Below the pieces are notes generated by a model. The model saw only the letters and a list, made by a program, of their open reading frames with translations. It searched no databases and was not told where the DNA came from. 27,291 bases of DNA, from NCBI GenBank assembly GCA_002336815.1, contig DDEU01000072.1, positions 1 to 27,291 on the forward strand. Direction: 5' to 3'. Position 1 is the first letter of the stretch. Each line of letters begins with the position of its first letter. Made by a program: the position numbers and the translations under genes. The DNA is from Chitinophagaceae bacterium UBA1946 (lineage in GTDB: Bacteria > Bacteroidota > Bacteroidia > Chitinophagales > Chitinophagaceae). This document shows positions 1-8,670 of this stretch, in pieces.

Positions 1-282
1 GCCATCAGCTGGTCAACCATCGCTGAAAGCAATACCAGCCATTTTGAAGTAGAAGTTAGCTATGATAACAAATCATTTGAAACGATCAGAACAGTAGCCG
101 CCAGCGAAACCACTAAATGGGCTACCAGCTACGAAACTAAATTCAAAAGGACTTACTTATCTGCCGGAAAGGTTTCTTACCGTGTAAAAACTGTTTTCAT
201 CGATGGTTCTGCTGTAGTAAGTGAAGCCGCCAGCTTAGAAGTTGCTACTGCAAATGGCACCAGCTATGCTACCATTAATTAA
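1..282 (+). CDS. C-terminal end of a secreted FN3/Ig-like domain protein (partial)
   Basis: Frame 1 is open from the first base to a TAA at 280-282, giving 93 residues whose N-terminus lies outside the window. The text starts AISWSTIAESNTSHFEVEVS and continues with a 'YDNKSFETI' stretch, the pattern of fibronectin type III-like modules common near the C-termini of Bacteroidota secreted proteins, in which a Trp-Ser pair is followed by 'SHFEVE'. The end (SYATIN) does not resemble a type IX secretion sorting domain, so this may be the last structural domain of a shorter exported protein. A hairpin with a T-run lies 21 bases after the stop. The domain type is inferred from pattern only and the full product is unknown. 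Confidence 0.7.
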   Translation, partial: AISWSTIAESNTSHFEVEVSYDNKSFETIRTVAASETTKWATSYETKFKRTYLSAGKVSYRVKTVFIDGSAVVSEAASLEVATANGTSYATIN

Positions 283-302
283 TTGTACACCCGCTTTATA
301 GC

Positions 303-328
303 AAAACAGCCCATGGGCTGTTTTTTTG
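303..328 (+). terminator. Rho-independent terminator after the FN3-like gene
   Basis: AAAACAGCCC at 303-312 pairs with GGGCTGTTTT at 315-324 around a two-base AT centre. The right arm runs into a seven-T stretch. It sits just after the stop at 282 and before the PKD gene, as expected for an intrinsic terminator. Confidence 0.85.
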
Positions 329-552
329 TTTACAGCCTTGTTTGCGAATGTCTTTTATAATAAACGATGCCCTTTTTGCGTTACTACCGTACGCTTCTGG
401 TACGAAAGCGCATTTTTGTGAACCGAAACTACATGGTGTGATCTGCACCTGTTAAACTACGTCTGCATCAACGCACTTCTCCCGGTAGTATTTCTCAAGT
501 TTTTCAGAGTAAAAAATTGTTTGCCGGTTTTTTTACTCATAACGGTACGGTA

Positions 553-3500
553 ATGAAATCTACATCCTGTTTAAAAATCTTTGTTGTGCGATCCGTACTT
601 TGCTGTACGATGCTCTGTGCCAGCCTGCTGGCCAGTGCACAGTTACCTGTAGCAAAGTTTTCAGGAACTACCGTAAGCGGCTGTGCGCCGATCCTTGTTC
701 ATTTTACAGACGAATCAACCGGCAATCCCAACTACTGGAAATGGGATCTTGGCAATGGCACTATCTCGTACCTGCAGCAACCTTCTGTTACTTATTTTAC
801 TCCTGGTATTTACTCAGTTAAACTGCTAGTGAAAAATGCAGCCGGTGAAGATTCTGTTACCCGAACCAATTATGTGCAGGTATATGCCGCACCGGTAGTG
901 AACTTTTCGGCCTCCCAAACTTCGGGATGCAATTCAGTATCCACCAGTTTTAATAACCAGAGCAGTTCATCCAACGGGTGGCAATGGGATTTTGGGGATG
1001 GCATTTTTTCTACCGAACAAAATCCATCACATCGCTATACGCAGGCAGGCAATTACAATGTGAGCCTTAAAGTGCTGAACAGTGACGGTTGCGCCGCCAC
1101 TTTATTAAAGCAGGCATATATCCAGGTAAATACCGTAAAAGCTGCTTTTAGCAATGCCGCACCGGTTCGCTGTGAGCCCACAAAAATCAGTTTCCAGGGG
1201 CACTCAACCGGCAATGGACATTTGCAATACAAATGGCTTTTTGGCAATGGCGATTCATCTGTTGCTGCTCACCCCTCTCTTAATTATGTTACAGGAGGTA
1301 GCTATACTGTCAAACTCATTGTGCAAAATGAATTTGGATGCAGTGACACTGCTACAAAGAACATCAATGTAGAGAATGCTGTGAGCGCTGCTTTTTCTGC
1401 TAATGTTACCAATGCCTGCAAAGCGCCGGCTCATATTAGTTTCAGCAACCAGCAATTGAGTGGAAATAGTTATTACTGGGATTTTGGCGATACTACCGCC
1501 ACTGGCTCTAACCCGGTGCATGTATTCAGGGATACCGGCAGCTACAGTGTGAAACTCATTATCAGGAATAGCAACGGCTGTGCGGACTCGTTAACAAAGA
1601 CAGATTATATCAGCATACAAAAGCCATTTGTAAGCCTCGAGAATTTACCCGACAGCGGATGTGCTCCTTTCATTAAAAAATTAACTGCTCTTACAGAGGG
1701 CACGGATAGGGTTACACAATACTGGTGGAGTTTTGGTGATGGGCAAACTTCACAGGCGATTGCTCCAACTCACGTTTTTACCGGGCAGGGCTACTTTACC
1801 GTTTCGCTTGTTACTACAGGAATATCCGGATGTAAAGACACTGTTACTATCGAAAATGCGATCCGCACCGGATCAAAACCCAGCCCGGCATTTACGGCTG
1901 ATACAAGGATGGCCTGCGGACAGACACCGATCCAGTTTACAGATCTTTCTACCGGTGGTGCCACACAATGGCAGTGGGATTTTGGCGACCAGTCGCAGGC
2001 TGTTGAACAGCATCCCAAACACCGGTTTACAGATACCGGTTATTTGTCGGTGCAACTCATTGCTTACAATGGTGGCTGTGCAGATACATTGCGGGTAAAT
2101 AAGTATGTGTACATAAAACCAGCGGTCGCCAAGTTCAAATACGATTTTACCTGTGCCGCTCCGTTCACTTTTGTGTTCAGCAACTTTTCTATTGGGGCTG
2201 ATACATGGCAGTGGGATTTTGGTGACGGTACAACTTCTACCGCATACAACCCGGTTCACACTTATCGTGATACCGGTATGTACTCCGTTGCGCTCAGCGT
2301 ATCAAACAGCACTACCGGCTGCAGTGCGCTGCAAACCAAAATACTGAAAGCGGTAAAAATTCATCCCGGCTTTTTTGCATCTGATACCATGGCCTGCAAA
2401 GGGAGAGCGGTCATTTTTACTGCAACAATTCCCTCTGCACAGGCAAGCAGGTTCATCTGGAGTTTTGGCGATGGCACCATTACCAATACAAGAGAAAATA
2501 ATGTAACACACATATACGATTTGCCGGGTACTTATACCGTAAGATTGATCACCATCAACCTCGTGAATTGCAGGGATACCGTTATAAAAACCAATTACAT
2601 TGCAGTGAATGCTGTGAAAGCCAAATTTGCCAACACGGTAAACGCAGCCTGCATCAACTCCAGGGTATTATTCAATGACAGTTCTTACACGGAGGGTAGC
2701 AATACCATCCAAAGCTGGCAATGGAATTTTGGCGATGGCAATGTTCAGCGCTTTACGGCGCCTCCTTTTACACATACTTACAGCAGCAGGGGCAATTTTC
2801 ATGTGGGGCTCACTGTAACAGACAATACCGGCTGCAGCGACAGTTATGTGCTGGACATGCCGCTTTCAATAAAAAAGATCAATCCTGTATTTTGGGCTTC
2901 GGATACCATTAAATGTACCAACAGTTCATTGGTATTTGTTTCTCCCTATGCAGAACCGGGTATTCGTTACCGTTGGGATTTCGGAGACGGAACGGCTGCC
3001 AGCACTCAGTCACCAGTCCATTTGTATTCAACGGCAGGAACTTATTCCGTGAAACTGAATATTACAGACAGCGCTGGCTGCCAGGATTCGAGTATTCACA
3101 ACAACTATATAAAAGTGGAGGATCCTGCTGCAATATTCAGTATGAGCGATTCTTTCAGAAGCTGTCCGCCACTGATCGTACAGTTTACCGATCAATCCCT
3201 CAATGCCGTGGAAACCAGTTGGGATTTTGGAGACGGCAGTACAACGTCTACGCATAACCCATCTCATTTTTACTCTTATCCCGGTACCTATACCGTTTCG
3301 CTTACCATTAAAGGCCGCGGTGGTTGCAGCAGTAAAATGCAAAAGCAAATTGTTGTAAAAGGTCCCAAAGGGTCGCTCAGTTACACGCCGCTCAATTTCT
3401 GTAAACCCGGCGATGCCATCTTTACAGCACACACAGCAGACGCAGTTTCTTATATATGGGATTTTAATGACGGAACCACCGTGTTGAACAGTGATTCTAC

Positions 3501-5118
3501 TATTACACATCATTACGACAGCACCGGCAACTATGTGCCCAAATTATTATTGTCAGACGATAATGGATGTAAAGTACCTATCAATGGCGCAGACACGATT
3601 CACGTGGTTCAGCTACTTGCCCGTTTTGAATTTGCCAATACTACACTTTGCAGTGCCGACAATATCAATTTTGTAAATACCAGCGTGGCCAGCGAAAACA
3701 TTATAAGGAATACCTGGGATTTTGGCGACGGTTATTTTGCAGACAATGTAGCTGCGCCATCACATGATTACCAGTTGCCCGGGCTCTATCATCCTTCACT
3801 GATCATTACCACAGCAAATGGCTGTATAGATAGTTTTAAAACCACTGTGCCGGTGAAGGTAGTAGCTGCTCCCGGTGCGGTTATACAATCTACACCCAGC
3901 GGTTGTTTACCACTGAACGCCAGCTTTACCGCAACAGCAAACAGCAATTCAGCTCCCGTAGTGCAATGGCAGTGGGATTTTGGCAACGGCAACAAATCTT
4001 CACAGCAAACAGCCCCGGCACAATTGTATAGAAGTGCTGGAAATTTCACCATTACGCTGAGGCTTACCAGCAATGAAGGTTGTGAAAAAGTGATTACTAA
4101 AACCATCGAAGCCTATCCGCTCCCGGTGATACAATTTTCGGGTGCTACCGAGATATGTAAAGGATCGGCTGCAACGGTAACCGCATCCGGGGCTAATAGT
4201 TATAACTGGCTTCCTGCTGCTACACTTAGTTGCAGCAACTGTGCGTCAACCATCGTAACACCCATTACAAATTCTACGTATACAGTAACAGGCGTAAACA
4301 GTTTTGGCTGCAGCGCAAAGGACTCTGTAACAGTAAAGGTTATACAGCCATTTACGATGAGTTATAACAGAACAGCCACATTGTGTGCAGGCAAATCAGT
4401 AAGTCTGCCGGTAACAGGTGCTGATGTATACAATTGGAGTCCTTCAGCCGGGCTGGATGATATTCATGCAGCCGCACCTACTGCACAGCCATCGGCTACA
4501 ACTGTTTATAGGGTGACCGGTACCGATAGTAAAGGATGTTTTAGCGATACAGGATATGTTGCGGTTACAGTAAATGAACTGCCATGGGTTGAAGCAGGAG
4601 CAGATAAAAATACCGGCGCCGGAATACCTGTTGAACTGGTGCCGTTAATCTCTGCTGATGTTACCGATGTAAAATGGTCGCCTACAGAAAGTGTTTTTCG
4701 CAATACCGGCGATGGCATCACTGTTAAACCATTGGTAACAACCGAATACACCGTAGCTGTAAAGAATGCAGCAGGCTGTGCAGCCAGCGACAAAGTGACT
4801 GTAGTGGTTACAGCCGGCAATAGTGCAGGTACTTTATTTGTTCCCAACACTTTTTCACCCAACGGGGATGGCGTAAATGATGTTTTTTACCCAAGAGCAG
4901 CAGTCAACATCAGGATCAATAAATTAAAAATTATGAACAGGGAAGGAGTAATCGTATTTGAACGAAATAATTTTTACTCCAATGATGCAGGCAGTGGGTG
5001 GAACGGAACCTGGAGAGGAACAAAATTGCCGGCTGATATTTATGTTTACGCAGCAGAAGTTGTTGGAGATAACGGTAAGCCCTACCTTATTTCAGGAAAC
5101 CTGTCAATGCTAAGATGA
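553..5118 (+). CDS. Giant secreted PKD-repeat protein with gliding-motility/T9SS type-B C-terminal domain
   Basis: I start at ATG 553 rather than 517 because it begins a clear signal peptide: Met-Lys-Ser-Thr, a hydrophobic core, then ASLLASAQ at residues ~22-29. The mature protein holds 14 PKD modules (residues ~35-1190), each with the WxFGDG-type loop followed by a G-x-Y-x-V-x-L strand; variants include WDLGNG, WLFGNG and WDFNDG. Three shorter modules follow (~1190-1420) with 'YNW.P' and 'Y.VTG..S.GC' patterns. The last ~95 residues begin FVPNTFSPNGDGVNDVFYP and match the gliding-motility-associated C-terminal domain, known to direct outer-membrane export and surface attachment through the type IX secretion system. 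Most PKD modules carry a Cys pair, suggesting disulphides. Probable role is a surface adhesin or carbohydrate-associated protein; the ligand is unknown. It is monocistronic. Confidence 0.9.
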   Translation: MKSTSCLKIFVVRSVLCCTMLCASLLASAQLPVAKFSGTTVSGCAPILVHFTDESTGNPNYWKWDLGNGTISYLQQPSVTYFTPGIYSVKLLVKNAAGEDSVTRTNYVQVYAAPVVNFSASQTSGCNSVSTSFNNQSSSSNGWQWDFGDGIFSTEQNPSHRYTQAGNYNVSLKVLNSDGCAATLLKQAYIQVNTVKAAFSNAAPVRCEPTKISFQGHSTGNGHLQYKWLFGNGDSSVAAHPSLNYVTGGSYTVKLIVQNEFGCSDTATKNINVENAVSAAFSANVTNACKAPAHISFSNQQLSGNSYYWDFGDTTATGSNPVHVFRDTGSYSVKLIIRNSNGCADSLTKTDYISIQKPFVSLENLPDSGCAPFIKKLTALTEGTDRVTQYWWSFGDGQTSQAIAPTHVFTGQGYFTVSLVTTGISGCKDTVTIENAIRTGSKPSPAFTADTRMACGQTPIQFTDLSTGGATQWQWDFGDQSQAVEQHPKHRFTDTGYLSVQLIAYNGGCADTLRVNKYVYIKPAVAKFKYDFTCAAPFTFVFSNFSIGADTWQWDFGDGTTSTAYNPVHTYRDTGMYSVALSVSNSTTGCSALQTKILKAVKIHPGFFASDTMACKGRAVIFTATIPSAQASRFIWSFGDGTITNTRENNVTHIYDLPGTYTVRLITINLVNCRDTVIKTNYIAVNAVKAKFANTVNAACINSRVLFNDSSYTEGSNTIQSWQWNFGDGNVQRFTAPPFTHTYSSRGNFHVGLTVTDNTGCSDSYVLDMPLSIKKINPVFWASDTIKCTNSSLVFVSPYAEPGIRYRWDFGDGTAASTQSPVHLYSTAGTYSVKLNITDSAGCQDSSIHNNYIKVEDPAAIFSMSDSFRSCPPLIVQFTDQSLNAVETSWDFGDGSTTSTHNPSHFYSYPGTYTVSLTIKGRGGCSSKMQKQIVVKGPKGSLSYTPLNFCKPGDAIFTAHTADAVSYIWDFNDGTTVLNSDSTITHHYDSTGNYVPKLLLSDDNGCKVPINGADTIHVVQLLARFEFANTTLCSADNINFVNTSVASENIIRNTWDFGDGYFADNVAAPSHDYQLPGLYHPSLIITTANGCIDSFKTTVPVKVVAAPGAVIQSTPSGCLPLNASFTATANSNSAPVVQWQWDFGNGNKSSQQTAPAQLYRSAGNFTITLRLTSNEGCEKVITKTIEAYPLPVIQFSGATEICKGSAATVTASGANSYNWLPAATLSCSNCASTIVTPITNSTYTVTGVNSFGCSAKDSVTVKVIQPFTMSYNRTATLCAGKSVSLPVTGADVYNWSPSAGLDDIHAAAPTAQPSATTVYRVTGTDSKGCFSDTGYVAVTVNELPWVEAGADKNTGAGIPVELVPLISADVTDVKWSPTESVFRNTGDGITVKPLVTTEYTVAVKNAAGCAASDKVTVVVTAGNSAGTLFVPNTFSPNGDGVNDVFYPRAAVNIRINKLKIMNREGVIVFERNNFYSNDAGSGWNGTWRGTKLPADIYVYAAEVVGDNGKPYLISGNLSMLR

Positions 5119-5164
5119 TTTCGATCGATAAAAACAAGGCAGTATTAAATTTTTTAAGGACAAA

Positions 5165-5197
5165 TTTGTTTTTGTAATGTATAAATTACTATCTTGG
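5165..5197 (+). promoter_or_regulatory. Candidate Bacteroidota promoter for a short intergenic transcript
   Basis: TTTG at 5165-5168 and TATCTTGG at 5190-5197 are 21 bases apart, close to the Bacteroidota -33 TTTG / -7 TAnnTTTG arrangement, with one mismatch in the -7 box. No ORF of useful size lies downstream before the terminator at 5317-5347. This is a pattern match only. Confidence 0.35.
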
Positions 5198-5202
5198 AGT
5201 TC

Positions 5203-5347
5203 AGACAAAAAAGTAATAACAAAAACAGTAAAATTTATAAAAACCAATTATACCTCTGAAACCAAACCCAATACCTACCGAAGAACAATCATGGCAAAAA
5301 CCATGTAAGGTCTATGAAAAACCTCCCGTTTGGAGGTTTTTTCTTTT
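5203..5347 (+). ncRNA. Possible small noncoding RNA (~140 nt)
   Basis: If the promoter-like site at 5165-5197 is used, a transcript of about 140 nt would run to the terminator near 5341. It would contain a small hairpin (CATGG at 5290-5294 with CCATG at 5301-5305 around an A-rich loop) and end in the terminator stem. The only reading frame near the 3' end is the five-codon ATGGCAAAAACCATGTAA, which looks incidental. The region could equally be the 3' UTR of the PKD gene. I do not recognise a known RNA family. Confidence 0.25.
5317..5347 (+). terminator. Rho-independent terminator between convergent genes
   Basis: AAAAACCTCC (5317-5326) pairs perfectly with GGAGGTTTTT (5332-5341) across the loop CGTTT, followed by more T residues. 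It lies between the PKD gene and the convergent minus-strand gene ending at 5353. The A-run before the left arm gives a shorter T-run on the other strand, so it may work in both directions. Confidence 0.85.
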
Positions 5348-5352
5348 TTATA

Positions 5353-5937
5353 CTATTGCATCTCTTCGCTCTCTGCAACCAGTTTTTTTGTGTATACGTT
5401 CAGGTGCACTTCCCACCCGGTATAACCGCTGGCTATTTCCACATCCGCTACAAGATTTTTATAGCGTTTGTCTTTTGTTTTAAGCCGGAGTGAGCTCACA
5501 GCAAATCCAACATTTTCATCCACTGCGTCCATTTGACCATCGAATCCGCAGGCCGTTGCTTCAATTCCTTTTACAGTGGTCTTCTTCACCTGTGAAAATA
5601 ATTTTTTATATGCTTTAAGGGCTTCTTCAAAACTATCGCCGGCATAAAGGGCAGCCTGCCAACTGGCAGATTTGTCTTCTACCGAACGGTAACGCATCAC
5701 CTTACAACCAATGGCAGCAGGCATACATACTTTTGATTTGTATGCATCCGCCTCTACTTCCGCAGGTATCCTGGCACCCTGCAAATTCACAAAGTTAAAC
5801 GTGAAGTCGAGCACTATTTTCCCAAGCGCTTCACTAAAAGCGGCCTCGGCGTTTTTAGGTTTGGGCGTTGCAGCACCCTGTGCTGTTGCACCACCACAAC
5901 ACAAAACAAAAAGCAGCAGCATACCTATATTTTTCAT
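5353..5937 (-). CDS. Hypothetical exported protein
   Basis: I do not recognise this 194-residue protein. I chose the ATG at 5935-5937 because it starts a signal peptide (MKNIGMLLLFVLCCGGATAQ); the longer frame from 5982 would bury it behind 15 extra residues. The mature part has mixed alpha/beta character, with FTFNFVNLQGARIPAEVEAD near its start, two Cys around residues 77-84 and a third further on, and an 'EVHLNVYTKK' strand near the end. It is transcribed away from the gene at 6031 with 93 bases between starts, and converges on the PKD gene. No function can be assigned. It is probably periplasmic or surface-attached. Confidence 0.7.
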   Translation of the reverse strand: MKNIGMLLLFVLCCGGATAQGAATPKPKNAEAAFSEALGKIVLDFTFNFVNLQGARIPAEVEADAYKSKVCMPAAIGCKVMRYRSVEDKSASWQAALYAGDSFEEALKAYKKLFSQVKKTTVKGIEATACGFDGQMDAVDENVGFAVSSLRLKTKDKRYKNLVADVEIASGYTGWEVHLNVYTKKLVAESEEMQ

Positions 5938-6030
5938 CGCAGAAATTTTGCACAATAATAAATCAATGAACCGACACAGCATGGTTTTTTTAAATGGAAA
6001 TAATTGATACTTTTAGCGAAATATATCTGA

Positions 6031-6429
6031 ATGAATACGAAGAATCTTGTTGCTGTTCTCATTGCATTGTTGCTGCAATGGAACCATGCGAACGCACAGC
6101 CGGTAAAAAAAGGATATTTCAACCTGTCATCACCTGCAGAAACTACTGATAAAAATTATGGTGTACTCAATATCAGCGCCGATAAGCATACCATTGTGAT
6201 CGGTACTATCATGGCGTATGGCGAAAATGTGAAAGGGCTTACCATACAGGTAAACAATGGTTTTCCTTTTAAACTGGCCCCATCTCAAAATGGCAGTACG
6301 TTAAATTATGTTGGCTCCACGCTAAACCTCGTGCTGCAGCCGGGTGACAAAGCAAAGATCGAATTCATCAATGCATCAAAGGGCGCAGGTATAAGGCATT
6401 TGTATGCTGCCGGAGAATCCATTGATTAA
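6031..6429 (+). CDS. Hypothetical small exported protein
   Basis: This 132-residue protein is unrecognised. The N-terminus (MNTKNLVAVLIALLLQW then NHANAQ) is a signal peptide with cleavage expected after residue 22. The rest is rich in short beta-strand segments and Asn/Gly turns: 'YGVLNISADKHTIVIGT', 'GLTIQVNNGFPFKL', 'LNLVLQPGDKAKIEF'. This suggests a compact beta-sandwich of 110 residues. There are no Cys and no catalytic motif. TACTTTTA at 6008-6015 is a 7/8 match to the -7 box 16 bases before the ATG. The next gene begins 9 bases after its stop, so the two are probably co-transcribed, although that neighbour lacks a signal peptide. Confidence 0.7.
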   Translation: MNTKNLVAVLIALLLQWNHANAQPVKKGYFNLSSPAETTDKNYGVLNISADKHTIVIGTIMAYGENVKGLTIQVNNGFPFKLAPSQNGSTLNYVGSTLNLVLQPGDKAKIEFINASKGAGIRHLYAAGESID

Positions 6430-6438
6430 ATACACGGT

Positions 6439-6915
6439 ATGATGAAAGCGGCATCTGTAAACGAACTAAAAGAAGAATTAAAGAGTCTTCCGGCTGCAAA
6501 GCTGGTAGAAGCATGTGTGCGGTTGATAAAATATAAAAAGGAGAACAAAGAGCTGCTTCATTATATTTTAATGGAAGCGCATGATGAGCAGGGGTACCTG
6601 GAGGCAGTAAAAACAGAGATAACAGCGGAGTTTGAAACCGTTAATAGCAGTAACCTTTATTTCGCTAAAAAAACGATCCGTAAAATCCTGCGCATCGCCA
6701 ATAAACACATCCGTTACACTGGCTCAAAGCAGGCAGAGGCTGAATTGCTGATCCATTTTTGTGCCGTTTTAAAAAGATCGGGCATTCCCTATCAAAAAAG
6801 TACAGCGCTCAATAATCTTTACTTATCACAAGTGAAAAAGGTAGAGAAAGCCATCGCCGGAATGCACGAAGACCTCCGGTACGACTATCAAAAAGAACTG
6901 GATAAACTTCATTAA
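6439..6915 (+). CDS. Hypothetical cytoplasmic helical protein
   Basis: This 158-residue protein is unrecognised. It starts with a double Met at 6439 and 6442, and either could be used. It has no signal peptide or membrane segment. The sequence is strongly alpha-helical and Lys/Glu-rich: ELKEELKSLPAAKLVEACVR, 'YLEAVKTEITAEFE', 'FAKKTIRKILRIANKHIRY', and a charged C-terminus 'YDYQKELDKLH'. It follows the previous gene by 9 bases, which suggests an operon. A basic, helical, 'LKSLPAAKL'-type protein could bind nucleic acid or a partner protein, but nothing in the sequence proves either. Confidence 0.7.
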   Translation: MMKAASVNELKEELKSLPAAKLVEACVRLIKYKKENKELLHYILMEAHDEQGYLEAVKTEITAEFETVNSSNLYFAKKTIRKILRIANKHIRYTGSKQAEAELLIHFCAVLKRSGIPYQKSTALNNLYLSQVKKVEKAIAGMHEDLRYDYQKELDKLH

Positions 6916-6954
6916 ACCCGCTGGTATTTTCAGTAGTGTTTAACTGCATCTTGC

Positions 6955-6962
6955 TAATTTTG
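6955..6962 (+). promoter_or_regulatory. -7 promoter element upstream of the acyl-CoA-binding protein gene
   Basis: TAATTTTG is a full match to the Bacteroidota TAnnTTTG element, 26 bases before the ATG at 6989. No clear TTTG is seen at the -33 position, so only the -7 element is supported. Confidence 0.45.
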
Positions 6963-6988
6963 CAACTCATCTATAAAAATCACCTGTA

Positions 6989-7246
6989 ATGGAATTACAA
7001 CAATCATTTGAACAGGCTGTTGCCGAAAGCAAAACCCTGCCGCAAAAGCCCGATAACGAAACGCTCCTGTCTTTGTATTCTTTGTACAAGCAATCAACCG
7101 ATGGTGATGTTTCCGGCGAAGCGCCTACCAATCCATTTGATTTTGTATCGAAAGCAAAATACAATGCCTGGAGCGCACAAAAAGGAAAAAGCAAAGAACA
7201 GGCAATGGAAGAATACATTGCACTGGTAACAAAACTGAAGAGCTAA
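6989..7246 (+). CDS. Acyl-CoA-binding protein (ACBP family)
   Basis: This is an 85-residue protein, the usual size for a single-domain ACBP, a four-helix bundle that binds medium- and long-chain acyl-CoA esters in the cytoplasm. The family signature is clear: KPDNETLLSLYSLYKQSTDG (residues ~20-39) with the LYxLYKQ core, then 'FDFVSKAKYNAWSAQKGKS' carrying the AKxxAW and KGxS positions, and 'EEYIALVTKL' at the end. The YKQ and AK lysines are the ones that usually contact the CoA phosphates. The MFS transporter gene starts 72 bases downstream; a functional link is not evident. ACBPs are mainly eukaryotic but known in several bacterial groups, including Bacteroidota. Confidence 0.93.
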   Translation: MELQQSFEQAVAESKTLPQKPDNETLLSLYSLYKQSTDGDVSGEAPTNPFDFVSKAKYNAWSAQKGKSKEQAMEEYIALVTKLKS

Positions 7247-7318
7247 CCGCTATCACCTGCTCTTTAAGACCGGGATAGTCTGCTACTTTGTATATCTTGC
7301 AATCAAACAAATTTCCGG

Positions 7319-8563
7319 ATGGCTAAAAATAAGGACGCTGCTGTAGGTTTTATCTTCATCACCCTGTTGATCGACATCATAGGTTTTGGTATCATCATAC
7401 CCGTAATGCCCAAACTCATTGCTGAATTAAAAGGTGTTGATATCAGCAGCGCTTCCCGTTATGGAAGCTGGCTGATGTTTGTGTATGCGTTCATGCAATT
7501 TTTATGTGCGCCTTTGTTTGGCAGTCTCAGTGACAAATATGGCCGCCGGCCTGTATTGTTGTTCTCACTGTTTGGTTTTGGCATCGATTATTTGTTCCTG
7601 GCATTGGCGCCTACCTATGCCTGGTTATTTGTGGGTCGTGTTATCAGTGGTATCACCGGCGCCAGCATTACTACAGGTTTTGCATACATCGCTGATGTAA
7701 GCAATGCAGAGAACAGGGCAAAGAATTTCGGCATGGTAGGGGCGGCCTTCGGCCTTGGTTTTATCATTGGCCCCCTGATAGGAGGTCTCCTGGGGCATCT
7801 TGGTCCGAGAGTGCCTTTTTATGCAGCGGCGGCGCTGGCCCTGCTCAACTGTTTATATGGTTACTTCGTGTTGCCCGAATCCCTCTCAAAGGAAAACCGG
7901 CGGGAGTTCAGTCTTAAAAGGGCAAATCCGCTCAGTTCACTGCTGCGCTTAAAAAGATTCCCGGCCCTTAGTGGTCTTGTGATATCAATGACGCTGGTGT
8001 ATTTGGCTTCTCATGCAGTGCAAAGCAACTGGAGCTATTTTACGATGTTCAGGTTTAACTGGGACGAAAAAATGGTAGGTATCTCGTTGGCCGTAGTAGG
8101 GGTACTGGTAGCGATCGTACAGGGCGGACTTACCAGGTTTGTAAATCCGAAATTAGGGAATGAAAAAAGTATCTATGTCGGGTTGCTGCTCTACACCGTT
8201 GGTATGTTTTTATTCGGTGTGGCTAACCAGGGCTGGATGATGTTTGTTTTTTTAGTGCCTTATTGTTTTGGTGGAATTGCACAGCCTGCTTTACAAAGTG
8301 TGATGGCGGGACAGGTACCGGCCAACGAACAGGGAGAATTACAGGGCGCATTAACGAGCCTTCAATCGGCCTGCGCTATTATCGGTCCTTTGCTCATGAA
8401 CAATTTGTTCTATTATTTTTCGCATGATAAAGCACCCGTTTTTTTACCGGGAGCCCCGTTCCTTGTGGGAGGTGTTTTATTGTTTGCTGCATTTTTGGTT
8501 TCCTATGTTAGTTTTCACCGGAAAAACAAAAATGAAACAGAAGACTCTTTTTTAACCCGCTAA
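7319..8563 (+). CDS. MFS transporter, TCR/Tet-type drug:proton antiporter family
   Basis: This 414-residue protein has about 12 predicted transmembrane helices. TM1 carries 'LIDIIGFGIIIPVMP', aligned with the Asp-containing TM1 of TetA exporters. Loop 2-3 has the MFS motif A, GSLSDKYGRRPVLL (residues ~82-95). TM4 has 'GRVISGITGAS' and TM5 has 'GAAFGLGFIIGPLIGGLLG', the antiporter motif C pattern. The C-terminus is cytoplasmic and charged. Such proteins export small drugs across the inner membrane in exchange for protons. The overall similarity to TetA is visible, but Bacteroidota genomes carry chromosomal members with unknown substrates, so tetracycline resistance should not be assumed. It seems independent of the Mur-ligase gene downstream. 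Confidence 0.9.
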   Translation: MAKNKDAAVGFIFITLLIDIIGFGIIIPVMPKLIAELKGVDISSASRYGSWLMFVYAFMQFLCAPLFGSLSDKYGRRPVLLFSLFGFGIDYLFLALAPTYAWLFVGRVISGITGASITTGFAYIADVSNAENRAKNFGMVGAAFGLGFIIGPLIGGLLGHLGPRVPFYAAAALALLNCLYGYFVLPESLSKENRREFSLKRANPLSSLLRLKRFPALSGLVISMTLVYLASHAVQSNWSYFTMFRFNWDEKMVGISLAVVGVLVAIVQGGLTRFVNPKLGNEKSIYVGLLLYTVGMFLFGVANQGWMMFVFLVPYCFGGIAQPALQSVMAGQVPANEQGELQGALTSLQSACAIIGPLLMNNLFYYFSHDKAPVFLPGAPFLVGGVLLFAAFLVSYVSFHRKNKNETEDSFLTR

Positions 8564-8670
8564 TGAATGCTGTTTAGCACGTGCTGCCCGAAGTGATTTC
8601 TAAGTTGATCTGGAGCTCGGCTGTACAGCGTATCTTTAAACGACCCCTTGAATTATTTTAATCAATTGCA

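Noticed and set aside
517..552. Upstream start of the PKD protein at 517
   Set aside because: It adds 12 residues before a normal signal peptide; ATG 553 gives the expected N-terminus.
7319..8563. Naming the MFS gene tetA
   Set aside because: Family membership is clear, but the substrate cannot be read from sequence and chromosomal relatives have other or unknown substrates.
8576..8585. Palindrome AGCACGTGCT after the MFS gene
   Set aside because: Ten-base palindromes are expected by chance at this scale; there is no T-run or repeat nearby.
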